Positions 35,090-46,280 of a stretch of 64,000 nt of DNA are shown one piece after another (position 1 is the stretch's first letter; each line of letters begins with the position of its first letter). The notes under the pieces were generated by a model, which saw only the letters and a list, made by a program, of their open reading frames with translations, ran no database searches and had not been told where the DNA came from. The translations under genes and the position numbers were made by a program. Source of the DNA: Spinellus fusiger (lineage: Eukaryota > Mucoromycota > Mucoromycetes > Mucorales > Phycomycetaceae); contig JALLLS010000017.1 in the NCBI GenBank assembly GCA_025094145.1, positions 426,676-490,675 of the forward strand. The letters run 5' to 3'.

Positions 35090-37005
35090 GACATGTGGAC
35101 CCATAATCAATATTTCTTTTTACTACTTTTATTATTTAATAAAAATAGTTCTCTGAAGATAGTCTGATCTTTCAACACTTGTTTTGGGTTATTCAATCCT
35201 CAATGTATTTTACACTTATTTAGTTAGTTAGTTGGAAATTAGCTATATCTATACTATGTGATATCATATCCCATGTCTTCCAATCAAACTCGCCTTAAAA
35301 TATGTTTACGGGGTAGTTGGCTTTAGTGAGAACAGTAGTAGTGCTAAAAGAAATGTATTAAAAAATTAATCCAGATTACAGTTAGTGGAGCAGAATACTG
35401 GGATAAAGAAAAACAAAGTAGAGAGTTATAGCAATCCATAAACCAGTAAAGCTGACCCAAAGATGGATGATTTAATAAATCAATGTCTATACTACTGTTC
35501 CAGGATTATAAGTTGTAATGAACATAGAATGACTAAAAAATTATTCATTAAGTGAGCCTCGTGATTGGTGGATTGTAGTGGTGTATTTAAAGGAATGTGA
35601 TGTATGGGCTGTTTTAGTTGTGAGAAATGATAAAAAGTTAACCAAAATATTTAATATACAGAGCTTTTTAATAATCATCGATTAGTGATACATATCAATA
35701 TACATTATACAGCGGAGAGGATCACTCACAAAGAAAGAAAGAAACATAAATTGTATGATATACATATCTAATGCTTAGAAAAAAAAAGTGCTACTGAAGC
35801 CCTTGATTTGCATTAAAACAGTACCACATCAAGGAATGCGATAGTATTTTGAGTGATGTAAATATAACATATTTTTAAAAGAGATTGAAAGCTTTGAGCA
35901 AGAATTCTTTTACTGAAGAATTGTGTTAAGTGGATCATACTCATATTAACTGGAATAAAAAGATATATATCTGAATTTGGCTGGGTTGACACATTCTGGC
36001 AAAGTACTTTACAAATGCAAGCCTCTATACATGCCACAACTTGGATATAGCCAAACAATTTAACGTGGTTATTTTTTCACATATTGATAAGGGGCAAAAG
36101 AGATACTGGTTGTATACTGATTTGATACAATCCGGTATGGAAACCAGGATGTTACGCTATAGTATAGAGGAATGAGAGATAAATCCTGGATTCTTTAGTT
36201 GATCAGGTGACTGGTAGCTGTAAGATACTATTTTCTAGTACAATACAGAGAAGCAATTATTGATAACTTCCATCAGACTCTGAAGAATGGTGCATAGCAC
36301 CCTCGACGCATTTACTTCAATGCATTATCTGGAAATTATACAACGATGTTAATCATAGGAAAGAAGTACGTCATTTACACACTAAGGTGTTTTTAGTATA
36401 TATGATATAATTATTATCTCTTTAACTTATACTGATTTGATCAGCTAAAATAACTTTTCTCGGCTTAAGGACATAGACTAAAAAAATCTTCAATAGTCCA
36501 CCATCCCTGGTCTTTTTATCGACCTAATCTGGTCAATTAAAGGCATAGTAAAATACTTTTATTCATGCAATTAATTGACCAGATTAGGTCGATAAAAAGA
36601 CTAAGGATGATAAGTTCTAACATATGTTGCTTATCTAATATAGTTTCATAAATACTATAGATCTACTGCATATCCACTAAAATATCCCGGCTGCTATTCG
36701 CAAAGTTCTATAGAGCACATATTTTAGCTGCTATCTATTATATTGGTTATACTTATCAATATATATTAAGAAAATGATCTTCGTTTACTTATATTTTATG
36801 GAGTGGTGGTCCTACTGGATAGATGTCTAAATCCTATGAGTCTACCACTAATCTTTTTTATATTAGACAATATAATATCTTTTGCATTTAATCCCTATAA
36901 AACACTTCACTGTTCCAAATAATACTGTTCTATTTAATAAACGAAAATAATACTCTATAGTTTATGTTTGAATTCTAACAAAGTGATGACAGTATGGGTG
37001 GACAT
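35090..37005. other. Intergenic AT-rich region with a perfect hairpin
   Basis: No gene supported. A minus-strand frame at 35813-36058 lacks any recognisable feature. The notable structure is the 30-bp perfect inverted repeat at 36511-36600 (listed separately). Confidence 0.5.
36502..36609. mobile_element. Short palindromic MITE-like hairpin (about 108 bp)
   Basis: The arms 36511-36540 and 36571-36600 are perfect 30-bp inverted copies (TCTTTTTATCGACCTAATCT and onward), separated by 30 bp. The match extends outward with two mismatches to CATCCCTGG on the left and, inverted, CATCCTTAG on the right. CCTTAG also occurs at the tips of D1, which may mean related mobilisation. Confidence 0.65.
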
Positions 37006-39977
37006 CTATATCTTGACAGCATCATTATTTGAGCGGCGCACATATTTCATTAAGACAACCATTGCTGCTGGAGTCATGCCTTCTACTCGCTTGGCAGCAC
37101 CCTAATAGCTCTTATTGTAAGCTTCATTTGTGCCATACTTTTTTTTTTGAAATAATAATAATAATACTCACCAAAGTTTCAGGCCTCACAAAAGAAAGTT
37201 TTTGACGTACTTCAGTTGATAGCTGGTCCATCCTATTGAATATATGAATAACTGTACATTCATAAGTGTAAAAACCACCTACTTGTGATAATCCAATTCT
37301 ACATCTAATTTGAGGTTCTCATCACGCTTTAAAGCAGCTATTTCTAGACCCTGTCTTTTTAAAAATGGTTTGTAACGACCCTCGATTAATAATCTGCTGG
37401 CCAGGGTTTCGTCTAGATCTTTCAGTGCAGGGATGAGCTCATGGAATTGATTGAGTTGAACATTTGGCCAGCTTAGAATATCGACTCCACTGATATAAAA
37501 ATATAATATTAGCACATAAAAAATAGAGTAAGTGTATAGAGATCTAGTTTTTATACTTATAGTATACCTTCGAAGTGAACCATTGTCTTTTACCCCTTCA
37601 CCATCAGAGTGTATACCATGTTGTCTCCATTTTAATGCTGACATACGCATATCACTAAGGGACTGGATGGCAAATGACAGCCTTTCTGAACTGGAGACAA
37701 AGCTTGCCCATCGCTCCTTTCCAACAACAGAGGCCTCATAACCTTTTATATATATAAAGAATTTAGAATCTAAATATCATTCTGTGATGTAAATATTACC
37801 TTTTCTTGTTAATCTTGTATCGGCATTGTCTGCACGCAAAAGCAAACGATATTCTGAACGAGATGTAAATACACGGTAGGGCTCTTCAACGCCCTTGGTT
37901 GTCAAATCATCAATTAAAACACCAATATAGGCATCAGAACGATCTAAAATAAAGGGTGCTCGATTAAGTGCACGCAGACCTGCATTAATGCCTGCCATGA
38001 CTCCTTGTGCTGCAGCCTCTTCATATCCTGTTGTTCCATTGATTTGACCAGCCATGAATAGACCTCCAACTCGCTTTGTTTCTAGTGTAGATCGTAACTC
38101 TCGTGGATCAATGTGATCATATTCTACACCATAAGCTATAAAAAATTCGTAAATAAAAGCTACTATCAAGTATAAATAGTAAAAAATCTACCTGGACGCA
38201 CCATGTCCACATTTTCCAAACCACAAATCATACGTAAGAAACTAAGTTGGATATCTTCAGGCATAGTATTCGATATGCCATTAGGATAAACAAGATTCGA
38301 ATCAAGGCCTAATGTAGTAATAAGATGAATAAGTGGACTGGAAACGAATGACTACACATCATACCCTCAGGTTCAAGCCATATAGAATGACCCTCTTTAT
38401 CCCCAAATCGCTTAATCTTACTCTCTAAGGATGGACAATATCTAAAATAACAAGTGATGAATACAAAATTCCTTATTTAATTGGTGCAGAGTACATACCT
38501 TGGACCTTTGACAGTTTCTCGAATATGAATACTCTGATCAAAATGTTTGGCAATATACTTATGGACCTGTGGATTGGTTCGTGTCTGATGACAGAGAACT
38601 TGTTGTTCCTTTCATTGTTTTAAGCCTAATATCAGTCACCTAGTCGTCATAGTGGAGGGGAAATATTAGGAATGCTTACCGCATAAGGTACTGTTGTGTG
38701 CAGATAAGAGAAAGGAGATGGAGGATTATCGCCATACTGCACCTCAAGGCCTTCATAGTTTATTGTTCTCTTGTCCAAACGCGCAGGAGTACCTTTGAAG
38801 CAATAATAATAATATGAATAAATTACAATTCTTTCTCCCAGTAGCCATTAGACACTTTATGCTTCTTCGTATGGTTTTACCTGTCTTTAATCTAGCTAAC
38901 CGAAAACCCGCTGAACGTAAGGAGTTGGATAGACCAATCGAAGGGTTTTCGTTGATACGACCTGCTGGCCATGTTTTGAGCCCTTAAAAGTATCGACATG
39001 AGAAGACTATTTTAATAATTTTACATCTCTTTACTACACTTACCCAAATGAATTTCGCCACCCAAAAATGTTCCTGTGGTAAGAATAACATTGGGTGCAC
39101 GTATTTCCTGTCCACTCTCTTGAGAAGCAAATCATATACCATTATAATGAGGATAGTGTATATTTTCTTTCTTTCCTAATTCTTTTAGGAAATACTTACC
39201 TAAACGTATACCCTTTAAAGATGATATTGCGTTCTTTCCTTCCATATTCTGGTTACATTCTGAACTGGCATCCATACTGAATATTAGATCTGCCACACTG
39301 CCTGTTTGAATGGTCAGGTTGGGGTAGTCTTTCAGATAATCTTGCAAGTACTGCTTGTATAGTTTGCGATCAATCTGTGCTCTTGGTCCCTAATATCATT
39401 CCTAAATTAGCATTGAAATATGTATGGATTGACTGGCTTACATAAACTGCTGGACCCTTGGACTTATTTAACACTTTGAATTGGATACCAGCCATGTCTA
39501 TATTTCCAATGTCAGTTCGCACTCACACCTCTTGCGGTGTATATACCAGCAATACGTCCACAAACACCATCGAGTGCATCGATTTCCCTCACAAGAATTC
39601 CTTTTCCCACCCCACCAAAAGAAGGATTACAGGACATTTCACCTTTTCGCAAGTTAAAAATGGTGTTAGCTCACTTGAAAACTATTTTTATGGCAACTGA
39701 GGGAAAATGTACCAATGGTATCCTTATTCTGAGTTATCAGTAGTGTTTTTGCGCCTACTCGAGCAGCAGCTGTACATGCTTCTGTTCCAGCATGACCTCC
39801 ACCAATGACAATAACATCAAAGTCATGAATAGAACTGTCGGTAGAATAGCAAGCACTTGATGCAAGTAATCTGTGACGGACAGATCCCTGTACTAGCGAT
39901 CTATGATTAGCAGATCCTTGCACTAGCGATCTATGAAAATGAGAGCGATAAACCCCGAGACAAGTGTAAGACTGCAT
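37006..39977 (-). CDS. MTO1: MTO1/MnmG-type mitochondrial tRNA U34 modification enzyme
   Basis: ATG at 39977 starts a basic mitochondrial presequence ([20 protein letters not shown]...) followed by [21 protein letters not shown], the FAD-binding GxGxxG region. Later exons give [13 protein letters not shown] and [16 protein letters not shown] (39560), [17 protein letters not shown] (39390), [15 protein letters not shown] with the conserved Cys (38430), [41 protein letters not shown] and [19 protein letters not shown] (37850). It ends [18 protein letters not shown] with TAG at 37006-37008. With the GTPase MSS1/GTPBP3, MTO1 makes the 5-carboxymethylaminomethyl or taurinomethyl group on wobble uridine of mitochondrial tRNAs. 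About ten introns. The presequence holds two direct copies of HRSLVQGS. It diverges from the GNAT gene with only 99 bp between ATGs. Confidence 0.92.
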
Positions 39978-40076
39978 GAGGAAGAGGTGCGTCTTGGTCC
40001 TCACTAGTCACAACGTTTACTTTTTTCTCTAGTGTCGGAGATTGCCACTTTCAAACTGTTCACTTTCTTGACTTCA
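39978..40076. promoter_or_regulatory. 99-bp bidirectional promoter region
   Basis: The ATGs of MTO1 (-) and the NAT8-like gene (+) are 99 bp apart, so the transcription signals for both must share this stretch and the adjoining coding ends. No definite TATA box is visible. Confidence 0.45.
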
Positions 40077-40640
40077 ATGAGCCAAACCATACGACCTTAT
40101 CAAGCGAGTGATAATGAATACATTCAAAAGATATACTTAGAGAAAGCGAGAAAAGACGAGATCAGTTGCATACTAAAAGTGATGATGCAAAACTCAAAGG
40201 CATGTTGGTCTTTTCCGATAAGCATCATCGCTTTGGTCAGCTATGAATTAACAGCAGTGACTAGCCTGAAAAACTTGCTCATCACCATTGGCTTGAAATC
40301 AGCTCTTCTCAGTACTAGTATAGGCTTGGCCTGGTTTTTCTACTTTCGAAAGGACTATTGGAGAGCAAATAACAAATACAGCCAAAGTGTACTTCGAGAA
40401 TTGACGACGATAAAATGCTCCAAGAGTGGTACATGGGTTATGGAGAAAGAAGGAAGGATCTTAGGTGTTGTTGGACTACGGTATGAAGAAGAGGAAGGAA
40501 AATTGCAGAGTCTAACAGCGGGTGACTCTCATGTCGAGCTGGCACTTGTTCAAAAGGCGATACAGTTTGCAAGAAAGAAGGATATCAAAGTGATCACTCA
40601 GCGTGGAAAAAATACAGCATGGCCCAACGGTCTGTTATGA
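40077..40640 (+). CDS. NAT8-like GNAT acetyltransferase, membrane-associated, C-terminus atypical
   Basis: ATG at 40077 opens MSQTIRPYQASDNEYIQ, a typical GNAT strand-helix start. Two hydrophobic segments follow (CWSFPISIIALVSYELTAV and LLITIGLKSALLSTSIGLAWF), then WVMEKEGRILGVVGLRYEEEEG and VELALVQKAIQFARKKDIKVIT. A GNAT fold split by a membrane hairpin is the layout of mammalian NAT8 (ER/Golgi). The usual R/Q-x-x-G-x-A acetyl-CoA loop is weak or absent (SHVELALVQKA instead). The frame ends at TGA 40638-40640, earlier than expected; an overlapping frame carries SMAQRSVMILLCSR, resembling the missing last helix region. A frameshift, an unseen intron or a decayed enzyme are all possible. Substrate unknown. 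Confidence 0.6.
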   Translation: MSQTIRPYQASDNEYIQKIYLEKARKDEISCILKVMMQNSKACWSFPISIIALVSYELTAVTSLKNLLITIGLKSALLSTSIGLAWFFYFRKDYWRANNKYSQSVLRELTTIKCSKSGTWVMEKEGRILGVVGLRYEEEEGKLQSLTAGDSHVELALVQKAIQFARKKDIKVITQRGKNTAWPNGLL

Positions 40641-40780
40641 TTCTTTTGTGCTCAAGATAGGCAGTCTCATTTGGTCGTGCACTTGTTATTTGGATTTAAA
40701 CCTCTCATTTGTATTATTTTTTTCTACCTTCTTTCTTGTATTGCTTACATATTTACGTCTTCATTTCCCCCATCTACTAA

Positions 40781-41919
40781 ATGTCACTTACCTCTCTTCT
40801 CAACCATGCTGATGCTCCTCTTGGTGCTGAACCAACTGAGAATGAACACTATCCAATACATCATCTTTTTTCACCTACTTCACTAGTCCCTGATTTGACC
40901 TATGTTGACAAAACTTACTATTCCTCGTATTCTCCTTTTCCTTTTCCTACTATTCTTCTGCAATGCTTATCAAAAAGTATGCAGGATCTATCAAAAATGA
41001 CAGAGATAAACTATGGCCCAATCATCAGCACATTTGTATTCAACAATGCCTTTCCTCTGTTTAAGTCTATTTCACATTTGAACCTGTAAGTTGTATTTAC
41101 AAAGCAGCGTTTGGTATTGCACTATTAACTTTGGCCAGACACGATGTGGAACTATCTGTAGTTCCTAGTCAACTTGGACACTTGACTCGTTTGACGTTCT
41201 TGGACCTATCCAACAACAGAATTTGTCAGCTTCCCAATTCAACCTGCGAGCTCAAACATCTTCGTCATCTCAACATATCCAATAACCTCTTTAAAGAAAC
41301 ACCCAATGCCATTCCTTTCTTATCAAAACTCATGCATTTAGACATGTCGTATAACCCTTTGGAAGAATTATCAGCCGATATTGCGCAACTCAACAATCTT
41401 ACAATGCTGGATCTTACAAGTACAAATATCAGGAATGTTCCTTATGAGATTCTTAGAGTCAATCCACTCTCTATAAAAGTAGACGATTGTCCAAATATTG
41501 CTGAAAGGCATATGTCTTTCAAAGCCTCTTTACAATATAATCCACCCAGTCTATTGGAGACATGTGCACGTATTTTAATACGACCATTGCTTATCGACAG
41601 TTCATCGAAAAAAAAAAGAGTTGGTAAAAAAGCATTGGAGAATAAGTTTTCTTTGATTCCTCCGAATATTAAAGGATTTTTGAGTAATCCAAAAGCATGC
41701 TCTTACTGTGAAGGCCCTTACTACGACGCATGTGTCTTTCGATATCGTATTGTTCATCGATCAGATAGCACATATTTGCCTATTGAATACCGTTTATGCT
41801 CTGCACATTGGAGTAATGAAAAAGATAGAATAGTTGCCATGTTCTCTACCCCACCTAGTACCACACTTCCCAGGTATAAGAAAGGACGTGAATTAAGATA
41901 TACTATACCATCTTTATAG
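40781..41919 (+). CDS. Leucine-rich repeat protein with LRRC58-like Cys-rich tail
   Basis: Exon 1 (40781-41087) and exon 2 (about 41142-41919) join at SHLNL/HDVELSVVPSQL. After a 100-residue N-terminal part come four to five LRRs of the short 23-residue type: LTFLDLSNNRICQLP, LRHLNISNNLFKETP, LMHLDMSYNPLEELS and LTMLDLTSTNIRNVP. The C-terminal 130 residues carry PSLLETCARILI, IPPNIKGFLSNPKACSYCEGPYYDAC and IEYRLCSAHWSNEKDR. This layout (PxSLLE, then an xCxxCxGPYxxxC block after LRRs) recalls vertebrate LRRC58, a proposed ubiquitin-ligase substrate adaptor. The Cys/His spacing suggests a small metal-binding fold. LRR calls are secure; the LRRC58 relation is from memory. It starts 140 bp after the NAT8-like stop, on the same strand. 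Confidence 0.75.
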
Positions 41920-42060
41920 ACTGAATAAAGTCACATTGCATATAAATTATAGTTCTAACTTTACTGTTGTACTTGGAGTTCTAAAATTAACCCATAACAT
42001 ATAAAAACAATCATTATATCTAAACTACAATTTATGTTTTAAAAGTAGCAATAGTAGGTT

Positions 42061-42789
42061 TACATACACACACAAAGATTTTTCTGGCCTTTAAGCGGTG
42101 ATGTCTCCTTCTTTTTACGTAAAAGAAAAACCTCGCCTTTTATGAAAAAATGATTAAAATCAAAAGGTCTGAGGATATCCAAATAATTGTTTCCTTTTGT
42201 GGATACCTCAATATCAAATTGTATTATCAATAAAATATATTGTTTATGAATAAAATATATTGTTTATGAATAAAATTATTGATGGATAAAATTATTTATT
42301 ATAAAAATATAACTAATAATACTGTAGCCAATAATATACTATTACTATAGCTACTACTGTTCTAGGTGTGTTCCTTCTAGCAATAGAATCCACACCCTAA
42401 AAGCCTAATGCTTTATCCTTAGGAGATAGATAAATATGCTCAGAAGTATACTCTAGACACCTTTGACAGTATAGAAGAAAGAAAAGACCACCTGGGACTG
42501 ACTTGAGAAGAGTTTTTACTTGCCTAATAATAATACAATGAGTGTCTTGTGGAATACAATGAGCTCAAGCCCAGATGAAGACACTGCTTACCTTTTTATC
42601 ACTAGAATAGTCTTTGGTGGTATCTAAAACTTCTTTCTATTGTTTCTCTTTGTTAATAATAGCACATTACCTTGCTCAGTCATGCTCATCTTGAAGAGTA
42701 TTTGGGTGTTAAGTTGTATGTGCAGTGCGGGAAATAACAAGATAGTAACAAGACCAAAGAATAAAAAACATTCTTATTCTGGTGAGGTA
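42061..42789 (-). mobile_element. TIR family A, right half only (A3), inverted relative to A2
   Basis: From AAAGATTTTTCTGGCCTTTAA to the TACCTC...CATTCTTATTC border it is the reverse complement of 28462-29142, with few differences apart from one duplicated 20-bp AATAAAATATATTGTTTATG unit near 42241 and divergence close to the end. It stops where Tc1-like element B2 starts, at the same A position as B1 in A2. The left half of A was not found beyond B2. Confidence 0.8.
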
Positions 42790-42791
42790 TA

Positions 42792-44131
42792 CAGTCCCAT
42801 GCAATAAATGAGTGGACAGCAAATCAATTTTTTATTTTTTTATTTTACAACTTATTCAAACAATGACTTCAAGCAATGAAAATCAGCCAGCTCTTAGCCA
42901 AGAGCATGAAGATAGTCCTACCAAAAGAAGAAAGCATTATATCTTTATTGAATGTCGAATGATAAGACAATGGAAAAGATATGCTACTTATCAAGAGATT
43001 TCTGACGATCTTGACATCCCAAAGAGCACAGTGAACAGGATCGTCCTATTATATAAAATCAAAGGCATAGCTCGAACCAAACTGCGTACAGGAAGACCTA
43101 AAAAGGTTTCATCTACTTCAAAACTGGATATTGTTTTGTCTATTCGCAGAAACCCTATACAAATAATTGCATATCATTTGAAAAATATGAATGATGCAGG
43201 CGTAGATATTTGCCGTAGCACATTTTTAAAATAAATGAATAAAGTCGGGGTTTCTTTCATGCTCACCATCAAGGAAACTTGGTACGACACTTATGCACAA
43301 GTAAAGACAATTAGAATAGTTTAAAAATAAAGTTAATTGTCCAGTGGGAAGGTGAAATAACGTCGTTTGGTTTGATGAATCATATTTTACAGTTATATTC
43401 AATGATAAAGGGACTAGAATGATCAAGAAGAAAGGTGAAAGGTATAAGGAGCATTGCATGCAATAAACATACAAGTATGGCAAGGGTTCAGTTATGGTGT
43501 GGGGTTGCTTTTGGCGTGGAGGTTTAGGACCTCTTGTAGTCTTGGATGTGTTAGTTAATTAAGACAAGTATGTCAATGTACTTGCCAAATAATTTCTTCC
43601 CTGGTTCCACAAATTGCAAGAGAACCTCAATGAGACCATGCTCTTCCAAGAAGATGGTGCTCCTTGCCACACATGAGCCTATAGTATATGGTAAAAACAA
43701 GAGATGCAGGATTGAAGTTTTTGATTTTTGGCTTGTACAAAGTTCATATCTTAACCCAATTGATCATGTCTAGGCTTATCATGAAAAGAAGATCGAGCTG
43801 CGTCGAAAAAGCATAACCAATACAAAACAGCTTGAACGATGCTTGTATAGTAAATGAGAGATCCCAAATGAATTTCTGGAAAATTTAGTGGATAGCATGC
43901 CAAAGAGGTGCTCCGCTGTGATGAAGAATTAAGACTTTGCTACAAAGTACAGAACACTATCTTTATAATAGAAATGTAGAAAATCATCTAAATAATAAAT
44001 TTTCCAAATCTTGTATTATTTCTTGAACCTTTTATTATGAACATCTTTGACTGATAGATATGCTTTTATTTTTCAAAAAAAAATTAAAAAAAATTTTGAT
44101 TTTTTGTTTAGTCACTTATTACATAGGACTA
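42792..44131 (+). mobile_element. Full-length Tc1-like element B2 (1340 bp), inactive
   Basis: The ends CAGTCCCATGCAATAAATGA and, inverted, TAGTCCTATGTAATAAGTGA are flanked by TA. The size is that of a complete Tc1-like element. It carries the whole transposase region in broken form and shares its first 400 bp almost exactly with B1. Confidence 0.85.
42836..43930 (+). pseudogene. Broken Tc1-like DDE transposase in B2
   Basis: The N-terminal 140 codons are open (helix-turn-helix WKRYATYQEISDDLDIPKS, hook GRPKK). Further on, in several frames, come VVWFDESYF (first Asp region, about 43370), SVMVWGCFWRGGLGPLVVLD (43490), LFQEDGAPCHT (43645) and SSYLNPIDHV (about 43750, where SPDLNPIEHVW is usual). 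The motif order is that of a DDE/D transposase. In-frame stops follow LVN, VLAK and CHT, so it is dead. The third catalytic position reads Asp. Confidence 0.8.
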
Positions 44132-44672
44132 TAGAATATGAATAATAATAATAATAAATAGACTAGGCTTAACAAAAAAAAAGGTTCAAACATCTTTCTC
44201 AGTGTTGAAAATAAAGTAGTACTGCTCCCCTATAATATATAGAACTTCTTTATTATTACCATATATAAATCAGAAACAGTAGAGACAGAATGGTTTCATA
44301 TTCTCCTACATAATAGCCATTAGAAAAGTATATAAATAATCATGGAAGACATTCAAAAGTTGAGAAATATATTTTTATTTATACAAAACACACTTTTTAC
44401 CTCTATTATTCGAACATTTACTACTCCTATATAAACCCTAAGATTCTTCAATACTGGAATCCTTGGTGATTTCTTCAAGAACCATGCTCAGTTATTCACA
44501 GGCCCCATAGACTCAACACCAATGGACACCTTGATAATAGAAATGGTCCACTGGAAGGTTAATCTTCTCAATTATATAAGTTTTCAAATGGCTGTTATGA
44601 TTCAGGAGAAACTGGAATGTACAGCACTCTCATCTATTGGTATCATTTTTATACATCCAGAAGAGCTATATT
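44132..44672. other. AT-rich region without a visible gene
   Basis: No gene and no matched repeat. An AATAAT microsatellite lies at 44140-44158. Confidence 0.45.
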
Positions 44673-45139
44673 GTGATTATTCAGACAAGTAGAAAATAAT
44701 GAGACTGAACAAAGATAATTTTTATTAAGTGAAGAGTGGTTCATTATTTATACTTTTTGTGGGTGCTTATCCTTCAGTGGCATTCTACCTTTTGGTAGTT
44801 AATGATTAGTCCATAGCATAGCTTATTGATAGATGCAACCATATGGTTGGTGTAGATGATTTATCCTATGGTAGTTTACATAGGTGTAGCTTTATGGTTG
44901 GTGTAGCTGTTCTACCTAATGGTAGACTACATGTTGGAGCCTTATGGTTGGTTCATTGAATAAGCACACCATTATAGAGCCATCTATTATGTCTTTACTT
45001 TTAATTGCCTTTGATAGGTCTTATTTAATCCACTAAAGATTTATAGATGAAGGCAGCTCATTATGTGTCTGATAATAAATTGAGCTTAGAAGGTTGATTT
45101 GTAGTTACAACCAATCAGTGAGATTATACAGAGATGTAC
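44673..45139 (-). repeat. 467-bp inverted repeat, left copy (LTR-like)
   Basis: Reverse complement of 50602-51068, same length, with only isolated mismatches seen by eye. Read on the minus strand it has LTR-like order: GTACATCTCTG start, a TATAAATA element in the last fifth, AATAAA about 30 bp later, and an end in AATCACA. Solo LTR is my best guess; a MITE is possible. Confidence 0.8.
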
Positions 45140-45230
45140 TATGGTACTTGTGTACACTCAAGCTTTCATAGAGTATTCTGAATGTCATAGCATACTACTC
45201 ATGTTGACCAATTCATGAAGAATCTTTGGA

Positions 45231-46154
45231 TTGAAGTCAGAACATGACACATTGTTTGAGCAATACCCCAAGAGACTTGGTGCTGCTTCCCAGAAAGAAG
45301 AGAAGAAGACCATCTTCAAGGTTAGATTTGCACCTGATGACTATGAGAGCATCAGCAGGGCCTGCAAAAAGGGGCTGTACTTCAAAAAGGCCAATGCAAC
45401 TGTAGTTGGTGTCTTGGCTCTTGGGCCTAAGGTCAATATCAGAAAGGTATCCCTTTCAAGACACCCTTTGAGGGATCCACAGATCATCATAGATGGTATC
45501 AGGGACACAATGGCTCACTATGGTTGAGTCCTGGATGCAGGTGTCCTTTATGACACAACATATTGCACTTACATGGGTGCTGGCTATGTGGTCCTGGATG
45601 TGGCCCCATACACATATTCAGGTGACCTCATTACCTTTGAGCAGCTCCAACACAACATCTCTTGGCTGCAGGAAGAGATGGTAATCCATGCTGTCACTAG
45701 CACCCTCCCCAAGTGGTGCCATTACTGCCACAAAGATGGCCACAAGAGGGACACTTGCCCTATTTGCCCCACCAACAACTGCACTTGCTGGTTGTGCCAA
45801 GAAACTGGCGATTCTAAGGCCAACTGTCCTTGCAGAAATGCCCACAGCACCAAGACCTGCAAGCACCAGCCCTCTATGGAGGTAAATCTGGAGGTTCAAG
45901 CAACTGCTGTAGTGAACACAGAGGAGGAGAAGGGTGATCCAATGGAGGGTCAAATGGTCCCAGAAAGCCCCAAGGAAGCCCCAGAGCCCCAGGTAGTAAC
46001 AGCAGTATTAGCCATGGAAGGGGAGGAGGAGGAGTTGCCCTCTCCTGGCCATGATCACACCATGGCTGAGCAGGTCAAACAGGTCAAGGAGCAGCCACAG
46101 ATGGAGACCCCTGCCACCAAAAGGCAGAAGACAAGGAGCTCTTTCCTAGGGTGA
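45231..46154 (+). pseudogene. LINE-alpha ORF1 (gag-like, CCHC zinc knuckles), frameshifted
   Basis: Two overlapping frames (45231-45527 and 45573-46154) together give an RNA-binding region (FKVRFAPDDYESISRACKKG, then GYVVLDVAPYTYSGDLITF) and a Cys/His cluster: CHYCHKDGHKRDTC (CX2CX4HX4C), a Cys-rich CPICPTNNCTC linker and CWLCQETGDSKANC. An acidic, Pro-rich tail follows. ORF1 proteins coat LINE RNA in ribonucleoprotein particles. At least one frameshift near 45530 breaks it. Confidence 0.75.
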
Positions 46155-46280
46155 CTAGGTCTGCTTCCTCTGCTACCACCAAGCCCACCACCCACATCCC
46201 TGGAGTACAGGCCAAGCTTGCTTCAACCCCTGCCATTCCTTCTGCTGGAACAACACCAGCAACTACACTAACATCCTAGG

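Noticed and set aside
35813..36058. Minus-strand 81-codon frame in the 35-37 kb gap
   Set aside because: It has no motif, no splice partners and sits in AT-rich repeat-like DNA.
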